Origin: Astropecten irregularis
Taxonomy: Eukaryota > Echinodermata > Asteroidea > Paxillosida > Astropectinidae
NCBI GenBank assembly: GCA_963971285.1
Contig: OZ020246.1
Location: 7,237,217 to 7,301,216 of the forward strand
Length of the DNA: 64,000 bases
Direction of reading: 5' to 3'
Shown: piece after piece, positions 11,535-24,500 of the stretch
How positions within the stretch are numbered: position 1 is the first letter of the stretch
Layout: each line of letters opens with the position of its first letter
Notes under the pieces: generated by a model
Told to the model about the DNA's origin: nothing
The model's input: only the letters and a program-made list of their open reading frames with translations
Database searches by the model: none
Made by a program: the position numbers and the translations under genes

Positions 11535-12126
11535 CATAGACATAAATAACCTATAGACCGACAGCAGAGGGCTTGAGCGCGTAATTTTGGAAACGGACGC
11601 CATCTCAAAAAACGACTGTTTTAACTTTATCTTCTTTGTTATCATATGATTCCAGTGCAACGCAGCAACTTTTTCATATTTATCTCAAAAAACTATGGGC
11701 AAAGTGCGCGTCACTCAGTGCGCGAGGCGCGCGCGCCGCACGTAAACAATAGATTTTATTTCAAAATCTCGCAAAGATTTTAAAAGAGGCCAGTTCCGCA
11801 CGTAATCTCGCGCTAGTTCCCTCTCATAAAATCAAGATGAAATTTTAAACACAAAAGTTTTCATTAAATCTTTCGATTTATTTGAGAAAGATATATTACT
11901 GTGTAATGGTATGTGAGGTATACTGAATGCTCCAATGGGTTTAAAGTGGATATCAATTCATTTTCATCTAGAATTTCCTGTTTGAATAAATCCTTCCTTT
12001 TCAATCGTGCGGTAAAGTAACTTTTTTTGCCCATAGTTTGGCAATAGTCGGGTGCCGTCACAATTACGGTACCCCGCCATGCATTTGAATAGGGCGCTGT
12101 CGGTCTATGGGTTATTTATGTCTGTG
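11535..12126. mobile_element. hAT-like MITE with perfect 8-bp target duplication
   Basis: TTCAGAAC at 11527-11534 is repeated exactly at 12127-12134. Inverted ends CATAGACATAAATAACC are followed by ATAGACCGACAGC. 592 bp, noncoding, ending 274 bp upstream of the CNOT1 ATG. An 8-bp duplication is characteristic of the hAT superfamily. Confidence 0.85.
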
Positions 12127-12191
12127 TTCAGAACAATAAAAGAAATTGTGAAGTGCGCCCTCTCTTGAACCAGCCGTTCAACCCTCGTTTC

Positions 12192-12199
12192 TGACGTCA
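12192..12199 (+). promoter_or_regulatory. CRE palindrome in presumed CNOT1 promoter
   Basis: Perfect TGACGTCA, the CREB/ATF consensus, 201 bp upstream of the CNOT1 start codon and 58 bp after a MITE. Housekeeping promoters often carry this site. No TATA box is evident. The transcription start is unknown, so its role as a promoter element is inference. Confidence 0.45.
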
Positions 12200-12221
12200 C
12201 ACGAGCTTGCAGCGAGGATCA

Positions 12222-12308
12222 ATGGCGACCAGTCCGCAATCTGCTGTGAAAATTTACAAATTCGATCTGTTATTTTACCCCATTTTAGCCTGTTTTGTGT
12301 CCAGATAA
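12222..12308 (+). promoter_or_regulatory. Upstream ORF 1 in presumed CNOT1 5' leader
   Basis: An ATG in good context (ATCAATGG) opens a 28-codon frame that stops with TAA 91 bp before the CNOT1 ATG and is out of frame with it. It acts as a uORF only if transcription starts upstream of 12222, which cannot be determined here. Confidence 0.35.
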
Positions 12309-12391
12309 ACGCCTCCTGCACAAGAGTAACTACCAGAGAATCATCCCAGCGGGGATTCTGTGCCAATTTGAGGCTTCATCCATCCGAAAGA

Positions 12392-12400
12392 ATGAAATAA
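12392..12400 (+). promoter_or_regulatory. Two-codon uORF overlapping the CNOT1 start codon (TAATG)
   Basis: The bases read ATG AAA TAA, and the last A of the stop is the first base of the CNOT1 ATG. A ribosome ending this minimal frame stops exactly on the main start. The overlap is seen directly. A role in termination-reinitiation is inference. Confidence 0.5.
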
Positions 12401-12501
12401 TGAATCTGGACTCCCATTCGTTGGCCTTGTCTCAAGTCACAAACCTTGTCAGCAATTTGTCGAAGAAAAACTACAAGCAAAGTGTTGCAGAACTCACCCG
12501 T
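12400..12501 (+). CDS. CNOT1: CNOT1 exon 1 (coding part, residues 1-34)
   Basis: Begins with MNLDS..LALSQ, which matches the conserved CNOT1 N-terminus and fixes the start codon. It has A at -3. The exon ends phase 0 after CGT before GTAAGT. The leader extends upstream for an unknown distance. Intron 1 is the longest at 5.9 kb. Confidence 0.93.
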
Positions 12502-15500
12502 GTAAGTTGCCTGTGTGATCGACACAATTTATCGGTGTCAAGACGAGAAAAACGTCTTTAATTTTCTCATATAATGTTAATAAGTGTTATTGTGTAAGCA
12601 GGGGAAAATGATGGTGGACAAAATTAACGCAAAATTAATGAATGAAAATTGAAAGCAATTTAAGCCTAACCGTAACGTTATGGGTCTGTCCACACTAATG
12701 GTACCTTTTGTGTACAAAAGATAACTTTTGGGGTGTAACGTGGGAAGTGGATTTAAGATCAGGTTTTTTGCTAATTTTTGTTTCCTAAATATTCCTGTAG
12801 TCATTCGTGGTTGTACTGAAAATAAATAGGCTGATTCGCTGGATATGTAGGAAATTACAAGGTCATCTTGAAGATGAAATGAACGATTATGTTCATAACA
12901 TGGACAGACATTCTTGTGTTATATAAGTATTTTTCTTGTTATAATTAATGCAGACTTGTTCCATATATATTACTTGTCCAATGTTAACTTGTCATCACTC
13001 AAAATTAAAGCAACCTATTTCATATTTAAGAAATAAGGATGCGTCTTAAACAATGTTTGTAACATGGACAGAAATTTTGTGACAAATTTCTGTCCATGTT
13101 ACAAACATAATATCTTGAAGGTGTAGACCCTCCAGTTGCTAAAATACCTAGAGGTAACATACTATGATTGGCCAGTTGTAATCCCTCAATGGATAGCTCT
13201 GCTGTAGAAACAAAACTAGGGATAATTAATTCATTTCACTACTAATTCCCATCACTTTATGATGAAATGTCTGTCCATGTTACAAACATAATATCTTGAA
13301 GATGATCCCCTGTAATATCTCCAATACTAAGGAATTTATCAAGCTTTTTGGCTGGCCAAGTTCTTACAAGAATGTGGGATGTAGTGAAAGAGAAAACATG
13401 ACAAATTACTTGATGTATCAACTTATGTCCCTGGTTCCCTCTGAATGTCACACTAAAAGTCCCCATTAGTGTGGACAGACCCTTATACATTTTAGACCCA
13501 GATAAACTGGTTCGCCGAACTGCCTTCTTAAATTTTGGGGTTGACAGTCTTTCTAACGATAGTACTCCAGAGAATCCCATACTATAGGGTTAAATGTGTT
13601 GTAGGCCTACACAAAAAATTGTACTTCATGGTATTTACGCCGAAAATGTCCCCAAAATGAATGAACAAAGACATCACAAATTAGTTTGAAATTAAAATCG
13701 CTCCAAGTCTTCTCCGATTGTCAGGGATGAAGTGCAGCCTATTTATTTCATTATGTGTGATGAAAATCCATGTTTTCTTACCAAAACCCAGACGATCACG
13801 ATCGGCGCGGAGGCCTTTTTTTGTGGCTCTGCTCCACACAAGATTGCGGCCGTGTGTGGCACACGGTCACACAAATAAAATAAAAAAATGGCAACCACTC
13901 CGACATGATCATCTGGTTTTCATCACACGGAATAATCATGTGTACAAATAAATAAGCTGCATTTCATCCCTAACAATCGGGGAAGAGATTTAGCGATTTT
14001 TCAAACCAATCTGTGATGTTTTTAATGTCATCTGGGGATATTTTTTGGCACAAGTACCGTTAAGTACAATTTTCTTCTGTGAACAATACATGGGCCCTAT
14101 ATGAAGCTAGGATCTGGGGCGCTAGACCGACCGTCAACCCCAAAATTAAAAAAGGGAGTTCAGCGCCCCAGTTACGTTACTGGGTCTAACATTTTAGCAT
14201 CATTTTTTTAAACGATCCCTGCCAGGGCATGGCGGTGTTTGCATGGTTTCATGGCTTCTAAATACTACTAAACGAACAAAGATAATTGACTATTGGGGTC
14301 ACCACCAACGTAGGGCTGGATGGCTCAGTTGGTAGAGCGCCTGTACGGTATTCAGGAGGTCGCCGATTCGAATCCCGCTCCAGTCAATTTTTCTTTGTTC
14401 ACTTTTCAATGACTTTAAAATTCAGTCAGTTTCCCTTGTGGTTATTTGATGATTATTTTAGCATGTTTAGTTACATAACATGTTACATGTACATGTAGCT
14501 GTTTTTTTTAGACTTAGAGATGGAACTCGTTGCTTTTGTACAATTTGTGGAATGGTCTTACTATGCTTACGTTTTATATCTGCACTTTGTACTGCACTCC
14601 TTACTGATCTTAACAGTACATTTTTCCAACTTGGCCAAGGGAACAAAATCAAATGGTGATTTTCTTTACTGTTAGAATGATGCATATTTACTTTCACTTT
14701 GCTTTGTGTTTATGAACAAAGACAAAGTCGATAAGGGAGAAGGCGATCAAAGTCATGCGATGTCGTGTTGCTGGTAGCAACGTTTCGGCTACAAAGACAA
14801 AGTCTTTGATAACAATTGGTCTGCTCCACTCCGCTGTGCAGGTGTTTTTTTTAGTATTTTTCAGGAAGCCTATTCCGTCAAGAGGAAGATGTTTCTAGGT
14901 CCTGAATTTATGTTTCCTCAAAGTTCAAGTTAAAGTACATGTGTATTTGTAACTTCACATCACAATGAAGGCTGTATTGATCACCATGCAAATTGCAACA
15001 TTCTTTCCAACTCGTCACAAAAAAATTTCCATTGTTAAGTATTTAATTTTGTGTTTTCATAGAACAATACAATTAAATTTTTCCATGTTTTCCACTTGAA
15101 GGAGAAAAGTTCAATGTTAAAGGTAGTATCATACTTTGTTAAGAAACCAAAACAGAAATGTTCACAGATTTACGTGTAACTTACAGGGTATGAAGATGGT
15201 GGTGGTAGAAACATACCATTAAAATGTTTCCGCCTGAAATGGTGTATTTATCCAGAAATTAGTCAAACAACGACCGAAAACATTTTTGATCTTTTAAAAG
15301 ATCAAAAATAATTTAAGAGAAAAGACTTAAGAAATACTGTGGCCGTTTATCACAGTTTTCTTACAAAGTGGTCACCGTATGGAACTGAAATTTTCACAGA
15401 TGACTGTTACTGTATCTTCCTTGATATTTTTTCCACGAATCTGTATTTCTTTGACAAAAACCAAAGTATGATACTACCTTTACGTTTTTTAAACGGAATA

Positions 15501-18500
15501 CCAACGGCAAGTATCAACTATCATTGTGGTTGAAGCACATGTTGTTTCCCCCAAGACTATAAGGTCATAATCACATTGTATCATCATTTGCATAAATTGA
15601 CAAGCATTTAAGCAAACATGCCCTTATTTGCACCAATATCTGGGATATTACACTGTAGGTTACACACCATTTTTTTACACATGACAAAAACAATACAGTA
15701 GGCCTAATGCAAAAAATTGTAACTGTCCACCAGGGACCAATTTCAAGGAGCTGCTAAGCACAAACAATTGCTTAGCACAAAAATTTCTTGCCCAATAAAG
15801 CAAATCACCGTTGCAAATTTCATTTGATATTCATGGTGAGTAAACAACAGCCAAAGAACATTCACAAGCAATATACAACAACACATTGGTTGTTAACACT
15901 ATATTTATTGAGACAGAAATGTCATGCTTAGCAAATTTTTGTGCTAAGCTCTGTGAAATGGGTCCCTGCTTTTGAAAGTTGAAACGTCTCGTTATTCTCT
16001 AAAGGTGTTGAATTCTGAATAATACATTCAAGCTGCTAGTGGAGGCACTTGGGAAAGTACTGAGTTTATAGTTCTTTGTCGTGAAGAAGAGTTAGCCATA
16101 GTTAACTCAAAGCTCGAAATATCCACTAGACGTTGGACCGAGTCTAGTGATTTCAGTGTCGGTCTAGCAAAGTTTTTACTGCACTAGTCCAGCTGTCTAA
16201 TGATTTTGTTTTCCTTGCACAAAAATGGTTCCTAAATTGATGATTTTTGACACAATGTTGCAGAAAATTACAGTTTTTCTATGTTATGCATGTACATGAA
16301 TGCCACAGGTCTAGTGAAAAACATTCAAGTCTAGTAAAATGCCTCAGTTACTAGACCAGAGGCTGATTTCATAAAACGTACGACGCGTCGCAGAGTTAAG
16401 ACGCATCCATACTCTATGGATTAATCGCACCTAAGCGACACGTCGCAACCACGACGCGTTGTAAATCGAGTTGCGACGTGTCGCTGAAATCAGCCCCTGC
16501 TGTCCAGTGCTTTTTTTCACAAAATTTGAGCCCTGGATTCTAGTGATTTCAGTGTCGGTCTGGCAAAGTTTTTACTGCACTTGTCCGGCTGTCTAGTGAT
16601 TTTGTTTTCCTTTCACAAATAAAATGGTCCCTAATCCTAGTGTAAACTGATTATTTTTGTCATTACATTGAAAGTTTCGAAAGAATTGCACTGACGGCCA
16701 TGAGGGAAACAGGGTTATTACCTCCAAGAGTTAACTTATTGGATGCAAGTCATAATGAACTTCAATCCAGCTCAGGTGTGTAAACCGGTGTAGCTTTAAA
16801 TCTAAAAAGTGAGATTTTCAGGGGGTTTTTACCTACAATCACTGACAATGATACACTTCGAATGCAGCGGTAGCCATTTTTCTCAAAACGCCCTCTGTCG
16901 GTCCCATTGGTTTGTGCACAAGTGATGGCCGTCAGTTGAATTCTTTCCGAAGGTTTTCCAATGTACATGTATGTATGTATCCCTCAGGTCTAGTGGAAAA
17001 TGTTTAGGTCTATATGGCTCGAATTTCGTGAAAAAAAGCGTTGGACAGCAGGTCTAGTAATTTTGTTCACTAGACATGTGACATTCGACATAGGAAAACG
17101 GTAATTACCGGTATATGGAAACAATCACTAGACAGCCGGACTAGTGCAGTACACACGTTACTAGCCTGACACTGAAATCACTAGACTTGGTCCTCAGTCT
17201 AGTGGGTATTTCGATTTTTGACCCCTGGTCTAGTAAAAATGCTTCAGTTACTAGACCTACTGTCCAGTGTTTTTTGGGGGTTTTTTTTTCACAAAATTTG
17301 AGCCTTGTAATCCTAACCCACCGCTTGTTTTCTCCTGTGGTAAGTGTCGCATGCTGAATCCCACAATAAACCACAGTGTGGTTGTAGTAGTTATGTGTGG
17401 TTTATGATTCAGTTCTCAAGTGGAGACTGTGGTAGGCCTAATAGTGTGGTTTCGTATCCAGTGCAAAATGCGGTGGTCACCATGACACATGGGGCGCGCA
17501 TTACATTACTTAAAGTGTGAAATTAACTATGAATATCATGCGCAAGACGGCAGAGAAAGGTGGCGCTGGAGGAACATCGAACATCAGAAATATCTTCCCA
17601 CATATTTGTGATGTTTGATACATTGTACATCACAAATTCACAAATATCTGCGCAGTTTTGTTATGCGATGTTTGCACGTGCATTATAATGACGTATAACA
17701 ATACATCGTACAACACAAATCTGCGCACATTTTTATTTGTGTGTTTTTATAGTGGCATGATTTTTTCTGAAAAATCTTTTCTAGCTTTAGTTTACGATAA
17801 TAAGAAATCAAGTGAAATGTACAAAAAAAGTTATTAAAACAGTGGTCAACTGCCGCGAACAGCGCAATAACGGTATGCAGTTAGTGGTTGTGATTCATCC
17901 ATAATGTCATGTGTCATGGCGGCCACAAAAATGCGTAAGGACTAAGGCTGCAGTTTGTCCGGTTAATACCCGGTTAACCGACCGTTCAAAAGGGTACCCG
18001 GATACATTTTCCCAGTTAGGTTAATCGAAAAGTATCTTTTTAATGGCCTCTTCTTTTTGAAAAATAGGCACTTCTAGAGTTCAAAAAGAACAAAATGTTA
18101 AGTTTGGTCCGGTGAGCAAAAATTACCATGATCTTTTGAAAATTGGACCAGCAGGCATATGCAAAGCAAAGGTCAGACATTTTGCTGTGTCTACCACTGA
18201 GAAATAATGTGACAAAAGAATGTTGTCAACCAAGTTCCTAAACGACCCAAACTAACTATTTCTTTGTTTTTCTTTGTTATACGGGTAATCGTAACCGTAA
18301 CCGAAAAACAGATGGGGAACCGGTTACAAAATTATTCATAAACTTACAACCGTAGTAAGGACACTATTTGTGGTAGGCAGCTCTTGGGTTAAAGTATGAA
18401 ATATAGCATCATCATAACTTCATTTCTTTTGTTTGCAGCTTGTGAGCCAGCAGGGGCCGGAGGGGGACAGGCATCTGCTGCGCTGCCTCTTCTCATACGT

Positions 18501-21500
18501 GGACTTCAGTGGTGATGGTAAAAACACAATCAAGGACTTCCATCAGGTAAGCCAAGGATACAACACAAATTCCAGACCTTGATTTTTAAGGAGAGTGAGA
18601 GTGAATTTAAATGTAGTATCATACTTTGGTAAGAAACCAACACAGAAATGTTCACATATTTACGTATAACTTACAGTCTATGAAGATGGTGGTGGTAGAA
18701 ACATACCGTTAAAAAATTTCCGCCTGAAATGGTGTATTTATCCAGAAATTAGTGAAACAACGACTGCAAATCTTTTTGATCTTTTAAAAGATCAAAAATA
18801 AAAGAGAAAAGACATAAGAAATACTGTGGCTGTTTTTCAATGTTTTGCTCAAAAAGTGGGCACTGTATGGGACTGAAATTTTCACAGATGACTGTTACTG
18901 TATCTGTCTTGATATTTTTGCCCATTAATTAATCTATATTTCTTTGATAAAAACCAAAGTATGATACTACCTTTATTTGTTAACCTATGTAATTACGTGT
19001 GACATGCGTGACATGTTCTATTTGTGGTATTTATCTTCTTCATTGCGATTGCTGCTTTCGGAATGCTCTTTGCTATGTTATTTTTTAGATCAAGCATTTA
19101 GATTAAGTACACACAATGTTTCTTTAAGATCCAATATGTTAAAAACCTGTTTCTACTTGGCAAAATGAACAAAACAACTGACTGAAATTCTACAGTTTAC
19201 ACTTTTGGGGTTGTTGAGCATGGGCCAAACGTTTGTCCTTTTTTATGTTCAGTTTCAACTAGCGGTTAGTGAAAAAAATTGTAACCAGATAATTAAATCC
19301 GGGTCGGTTAAAAATTACCGGATAGAAAGCCCAGCACTATTCAGAACCATCTCCCTTCCCAAAATAGTCAATCACACTGTTTACTATTAAAGACTGTTGA
19401 CTTGGAAAACATGTTCCAAAATGTGGAATGAGTCATTACAACATTTCCCCTTACAATGTTAATCCCTGGAGATCTAATGGGTGTGATAGAGACAAGAAAT
19501 CTGTACACATAACTTCCCTTCTTAGATTCACTAATCCTGGCCGCGTGTTTATGCAGGAAATTGTATTGCCTCGTTTTGTATTTAAAGGTAGTATCATACT
19601 TTGGTTTTTATCAAAGAAATACAGATTCATGGGCAAGCATATCAAGACAGATACAGTAACAGTCATCTGTGAAAATTTCAGTCCCATACGTTGCTCACTT
19701 TTTGAGAAAACAGTGAAAAACTGTCACAATATTTCTCAAGTTTTTTCTCTTTTATGTTTGATCTTTTAAAAGATCAAAAAGATTTTCGGTTGTTGTTTTA
19801 CTAATTTCTGGATAAATACAGCATTTCAGGCGAAAAAATGTTAACGGTATGTTTCTACATGTACCAGCACCATCTTCATACCCTGTAAGTTATACGTAAA
19901 TCTGTGAACATTTCTGTTTATGGTGTCTTACCAAAGTATGATACTACCTTTAAGAACATTACGTGAAAGTACATCTACCTTTCAGTAATGGATAATTTCC
20001 TTTGCTTTTATTTCTTTGCAGCTGCACGTTCAGTTACTGACTCAGGAGTGTACCACACTCTTCACCAAGCCTAACTTTGTTTGTACCCTGTGCCACGCCC
20101 TTGATAACCCCCTTCACCAACAGAAGGTGAGTCTGCAGCCAGACCTGCTGGCATTATAGAATGAGTGCAAAGTCACTGGTTGTCACCAGCCTATCTAACT
20201 ATTCATAGGCAACATTCAGGGGCCAATTGCATAGAGCTGCTTAGCACACACAAAATTGCTTAGCACAAAAAAATTGCTTAGCACAAAAATAGCTTGCCCA
20301 ATAAAACAAAACCACCATTGAAAATTCCATTTGATATTCATGGTCAGGGAACAAGTGATACACAACACATTTTTTTGTGTTAAGCAGTTTTATGAAATTG
20401 GCCCCAGACCTGCTGGCATCATAGAATGAGTGGAAAGTCACTGGTTGTCACCAGCCTATCCAACTACTCATAGGCAACATTCAGGGCCCAATTTCATAGA
20501 GTTGTTTAGCAGAAAAAAATTGCTTAGCACAAAAATAGCTTGTGTAATAAAACAAACCACCATTGTAAATTCCATTTTATATTCATGGTCAGCGAACAAC
20601 AGCTGTAGCACAATTGCAAGTTATACACAACGCATGAAAATTTGGTTTTTAATTCTGTTTTTGCTAAGATAGAAATGTCATGCTTAGCGATATTTTTGTG
20701 CGAAGCAGCTCTATGAAATTGGCCCTAGACCTGCTGGCATCATAGAATGAGTGGAAAGTCACTGGTTGTCACCAGCCTATCCAACTACTCATAGGCAACA
20801 TTCAGGGCCCAATTTCATAGAGTTGCTTAGCAGAAAAAAATTGCTTAGCACAAAAATAGCTTATGTAATAAAACAAACCACCATTGTAAATTCCCTTTGA
20901 TATTCATGGTCAGCGAACAACAGTCGAAAAACAGTAGCAAGTGATACACAACACATGGACATGTGGTTGTTAATCCTGTTTTTACTAAGACAGAAATGTC
21001 ATGCTTTAGCGAATTTTTGCGCTAAGCAGCTCTATAGATGAAATTGTTCCCAAACCTGCTGGCATCATAGAATGAGTGCAAAGTCACTGGTTGTCATCAG
21101 CCTGTCCATCTATTCATAGTGGCCAATTTCATAGAGCTGCTTAGCACAACAAAAATTTGCTTAGCACACAAAAATTGCTTAGCACAAAAATAGTTGTAAT
21201 AAATGTGTAATAAAACAAACCACCATTGAAAATTCAATTTGATATTCATGGTCAGCGAGCAAAAGCCAAAGAACAATCACAAGTGATCACATGAAAATTT
21301 GGTTGTTAATTCTGTTAAGATAGAAATGTCATGCTTAGCGACTTTTTGTGCTAAGCAGCTCTATGAAATTGGCCCCTGTTGACTTTTTATCCCATTCAAA
21401 TTACTTGAATTGTTCCAGGTTTCATTGATTTTATTTAAGCATCTTACCTGCCATGTACCGTGGGAAGGCTCTTTCTAGTTTATTATAGTAAAAACAATAT

Positions 21501-24500
21501 AATTTGTATGATAGATGTGTCATATTTCAATATTTTTAATTTGCCTTATTACAAATAAAAATGAAATTTATGAAACATTCTGTTTTTTGCTAGCAGCATA
21601 AAAATGGCAGCACTGTTAAAATGATCTCTGACCTGTCATGAATGAAATATTCAGGATGGATATTGTTTTTTTTTTCTCCCTGTGTGGTACAGAGCCTCAA
21701 GCCTTCCGCTCAGCTTTTCTCCCAGATCAGCAAGGTCTTGAAGCTAAGTCGCGTCCAGGAAGTGGTCCTTGGCCTGGCTCTCACCCATTCCTCCAAGGCT
21801 GACACACGATCTCATGGTAAGAAACAGGACACCATACCATTACATTATATTGTCATTGCTAACTCGGACCATGCCATGAAGTGAGGCTGAGAAACACTGG
21901 AGAAGGACACAGATGGCTATTGGCTATAGAGGGTGTGCAGTCACATGATCAGGACGCCATTTTGGACAGCAACGCTGTACACATGTATAATGCACGTACG
22001 TACAGTGTATGTAACCCACATGTGTTCGCATAGCTTGCAAATGAACCGGACGCGTACGCAGACGCAGAAGTGCGTGCATATAATGATGCTGTCTGGTACG
22101 TACGCGTGCGCGCATACGCGACGTGCGTGCGTACGCGTGCCTTCCAAAATGGCCGATAAGCTGTCAAGTGACGTCACGTGCACGCTCTCTATAGATTCAT
22201 TTGTGTCATTTGAGCTGTCATCGCAATTATTATGCCTGTTTCAAATAAAAGAGTATTTTGAAAATCTTTCGCCAAGAACATGTTAACCTTCATAACAAAC
22301 CACACTTTTGTAACCTGTCTCTTGATATTTGAAAGTGGAATCAAGTTTATTTTCGTGTTTGTTTATTTTGTGCAGCTCTGCAGTTTGTCAAGCATAAACT
22401 ACCAGATTTATTGCGGTCATATATCGATAGTGGTAAGTGTTCTTGTGTAATAAATTCTGACAGATTTCTATGGGTACGTTCAGACAGCCTTTTATTTAAA
22501 ACCAATGGAAGACTTTGGAGAACAGCAAACACGCACGTGCAACAGCGCACGCATGTGCAAAACAACGCTTGCATGCTCACATGCGTGTGCGCTGTTGACT
22601 TGAAGACCGGTTCTCCAACATGTCCAAAGTCTCCCATTGAGTTAAACCGCTAGGCAACCGCGGGGGGTAAATCGTAAATTAAAACTCTGTTGTGTCCATA
22701 CAGCGTTTTGCTGTTTGCAATTAAAACCGATCTGTTTTATTTTTGGTTTGACCCCCCCCCCCTCCACCCCCCCCCCCCCCAAAAAAAATGAAAATAAAAT
22801 TAAATAAAGCCACATAAAGCGCGTGGATTAATCTGTGTGCTGAATATAAAGAAGCACGCCACAACAGGTGTTGCATAACCAGCTGCCATGCTTCGCTGCA
22901 CTGAAACAGGATGTCGGAAAGTTATTCTGTCCCGACAGCGTTTTAGCAGTAAACTCGGTTTTAAGCGCTCAACCCTCCTCCCTAGCAGTTTCAACTTTGG
23001 TGTTTTAGCGGCAGATAAAACCAACGAGTTTTAAATATAAAACCGTTTAGAGCGTCCAAACACAATTTGTTAAAACCGATCGGGATCAAATGTCAGTGAT
23101 TTTAGTGAGTTAACGCTGTCTGAACGTACCCTTTCTCCTATAATGTATTACACTGTGTGTCTATCTGTTATCTCTGTCATCCAAGACAATATTTTGTATT
23201 AAATTCAAATTGTTTAAGTGACAGAGACTGCAAGTAGGAAGCTGTTTGTCCTTTGGCTGATTTTGTGGTTGAGAAAAGCACTTCCATTTATTTCACCTGT
23301 TTCCTGTGTTGAAGGAAAATCGTGTCCAGATCCTGCTTAAAGGGCTAGGCATTTTTCCTTGGCAAAGGGTATTTCAAAGGGAGACTTTGGAGAACCGGTT
23401 TTGATTCAACAGCGCACGCGCAAACCATGCTTGCGCAATAAGCCATTTGCGAGTTAAATCTGAATAGTATCTGGTACGCAGACTTCTTTCATTGCATATA
23501 AACGGCCCAATTTGAATTTCCCAGACTAAAGACTCTGTTGCTATATCACATGATTCGGGGCAAGCTTTTGCATAGCGATACCCATCTCTGGAATGGACTG
23601 GTTCCTTTGTGCCATTCTTATCCATTATGAACAGTGCATTGGTGCAATACATCTGTTATGTAACTAAGCAAAAGCTTGCGCCGAATCATGTGGTATAGCA
23701 TCAGTCTTTAGTCTGGGAAATTCAAAATGGGGTGTTTATATGCAATGAAAGAAGCCTGTGTACCAGATACTATTAAGATTTATCTCGCAAATGGCTTATT
23801 GTGAGCATGCACGCATTGTTTTGCGCGTGCGTGCGTGTGCTCCAAAGACCGGTTCTCCAAAGTCGCCCATTAGAAAAACTGAAATGTGACTATGGACCCA
23901 AGTTAATGATCATGGGCCCAAGCTTATGACCACAGTTTGAAGGCAATGACCAAGGGCCCCAAGTTAGTTCCCTTGAGTGCATTTGTTCACGTTTCTTTTC
24001 AGAATTGAATGTAAAAACATTACAATAGCGCTCCGCACTTGCGCTAAAAATAGCACCGGACCTCAGACAAACATTGCAACCATGCACACGTGCGTGGCTG
24101 TGCGTGGCGTGCATGTAAACTACATGTGTGAGTCAATGTTTGTCTGACATCCGGGGATTTTTTTACGTCATTAGTGCGGAGCGCTATTGTAAGTTGTACA
24201 TTTACTTCTTGCTCAGAATATTCAGGCATGCAACTTTTCCTCAGATCAGGTGATTTCCTTTTATTTATACCTATATAAAATTGAAAAACACTGTACAAGG
24301 GCTCGAATTTCATTAAAAAAGCACTGGACAGCAGGTCTAGTAACTGAAGCATTTTACTAGACCAGAACTATATTTACTAGACCTGTGGCATTCAACATAG
24401 GAAAACCGTAATTGTATGCAATAGGCCTATTGAGTCAAAAATATCAATTTAAAATATCAAAGGAAAAAAATCACTAGACAGCCGGACTAGTGCTTTACTA

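Noticed and set aside
12295..12399. Upstream extension of the CNOT1 reading frame
   Set aside because: The frame is open but has no ATG before 12400, and family homology starts exactly at the 12400 methionine.
21933..22286. Frames of ~117 and 80 codons rich in Arg/Thr/His
   Set aside because: Translation of family G MITE sequence; the same frames recur in the second copy at 34613.
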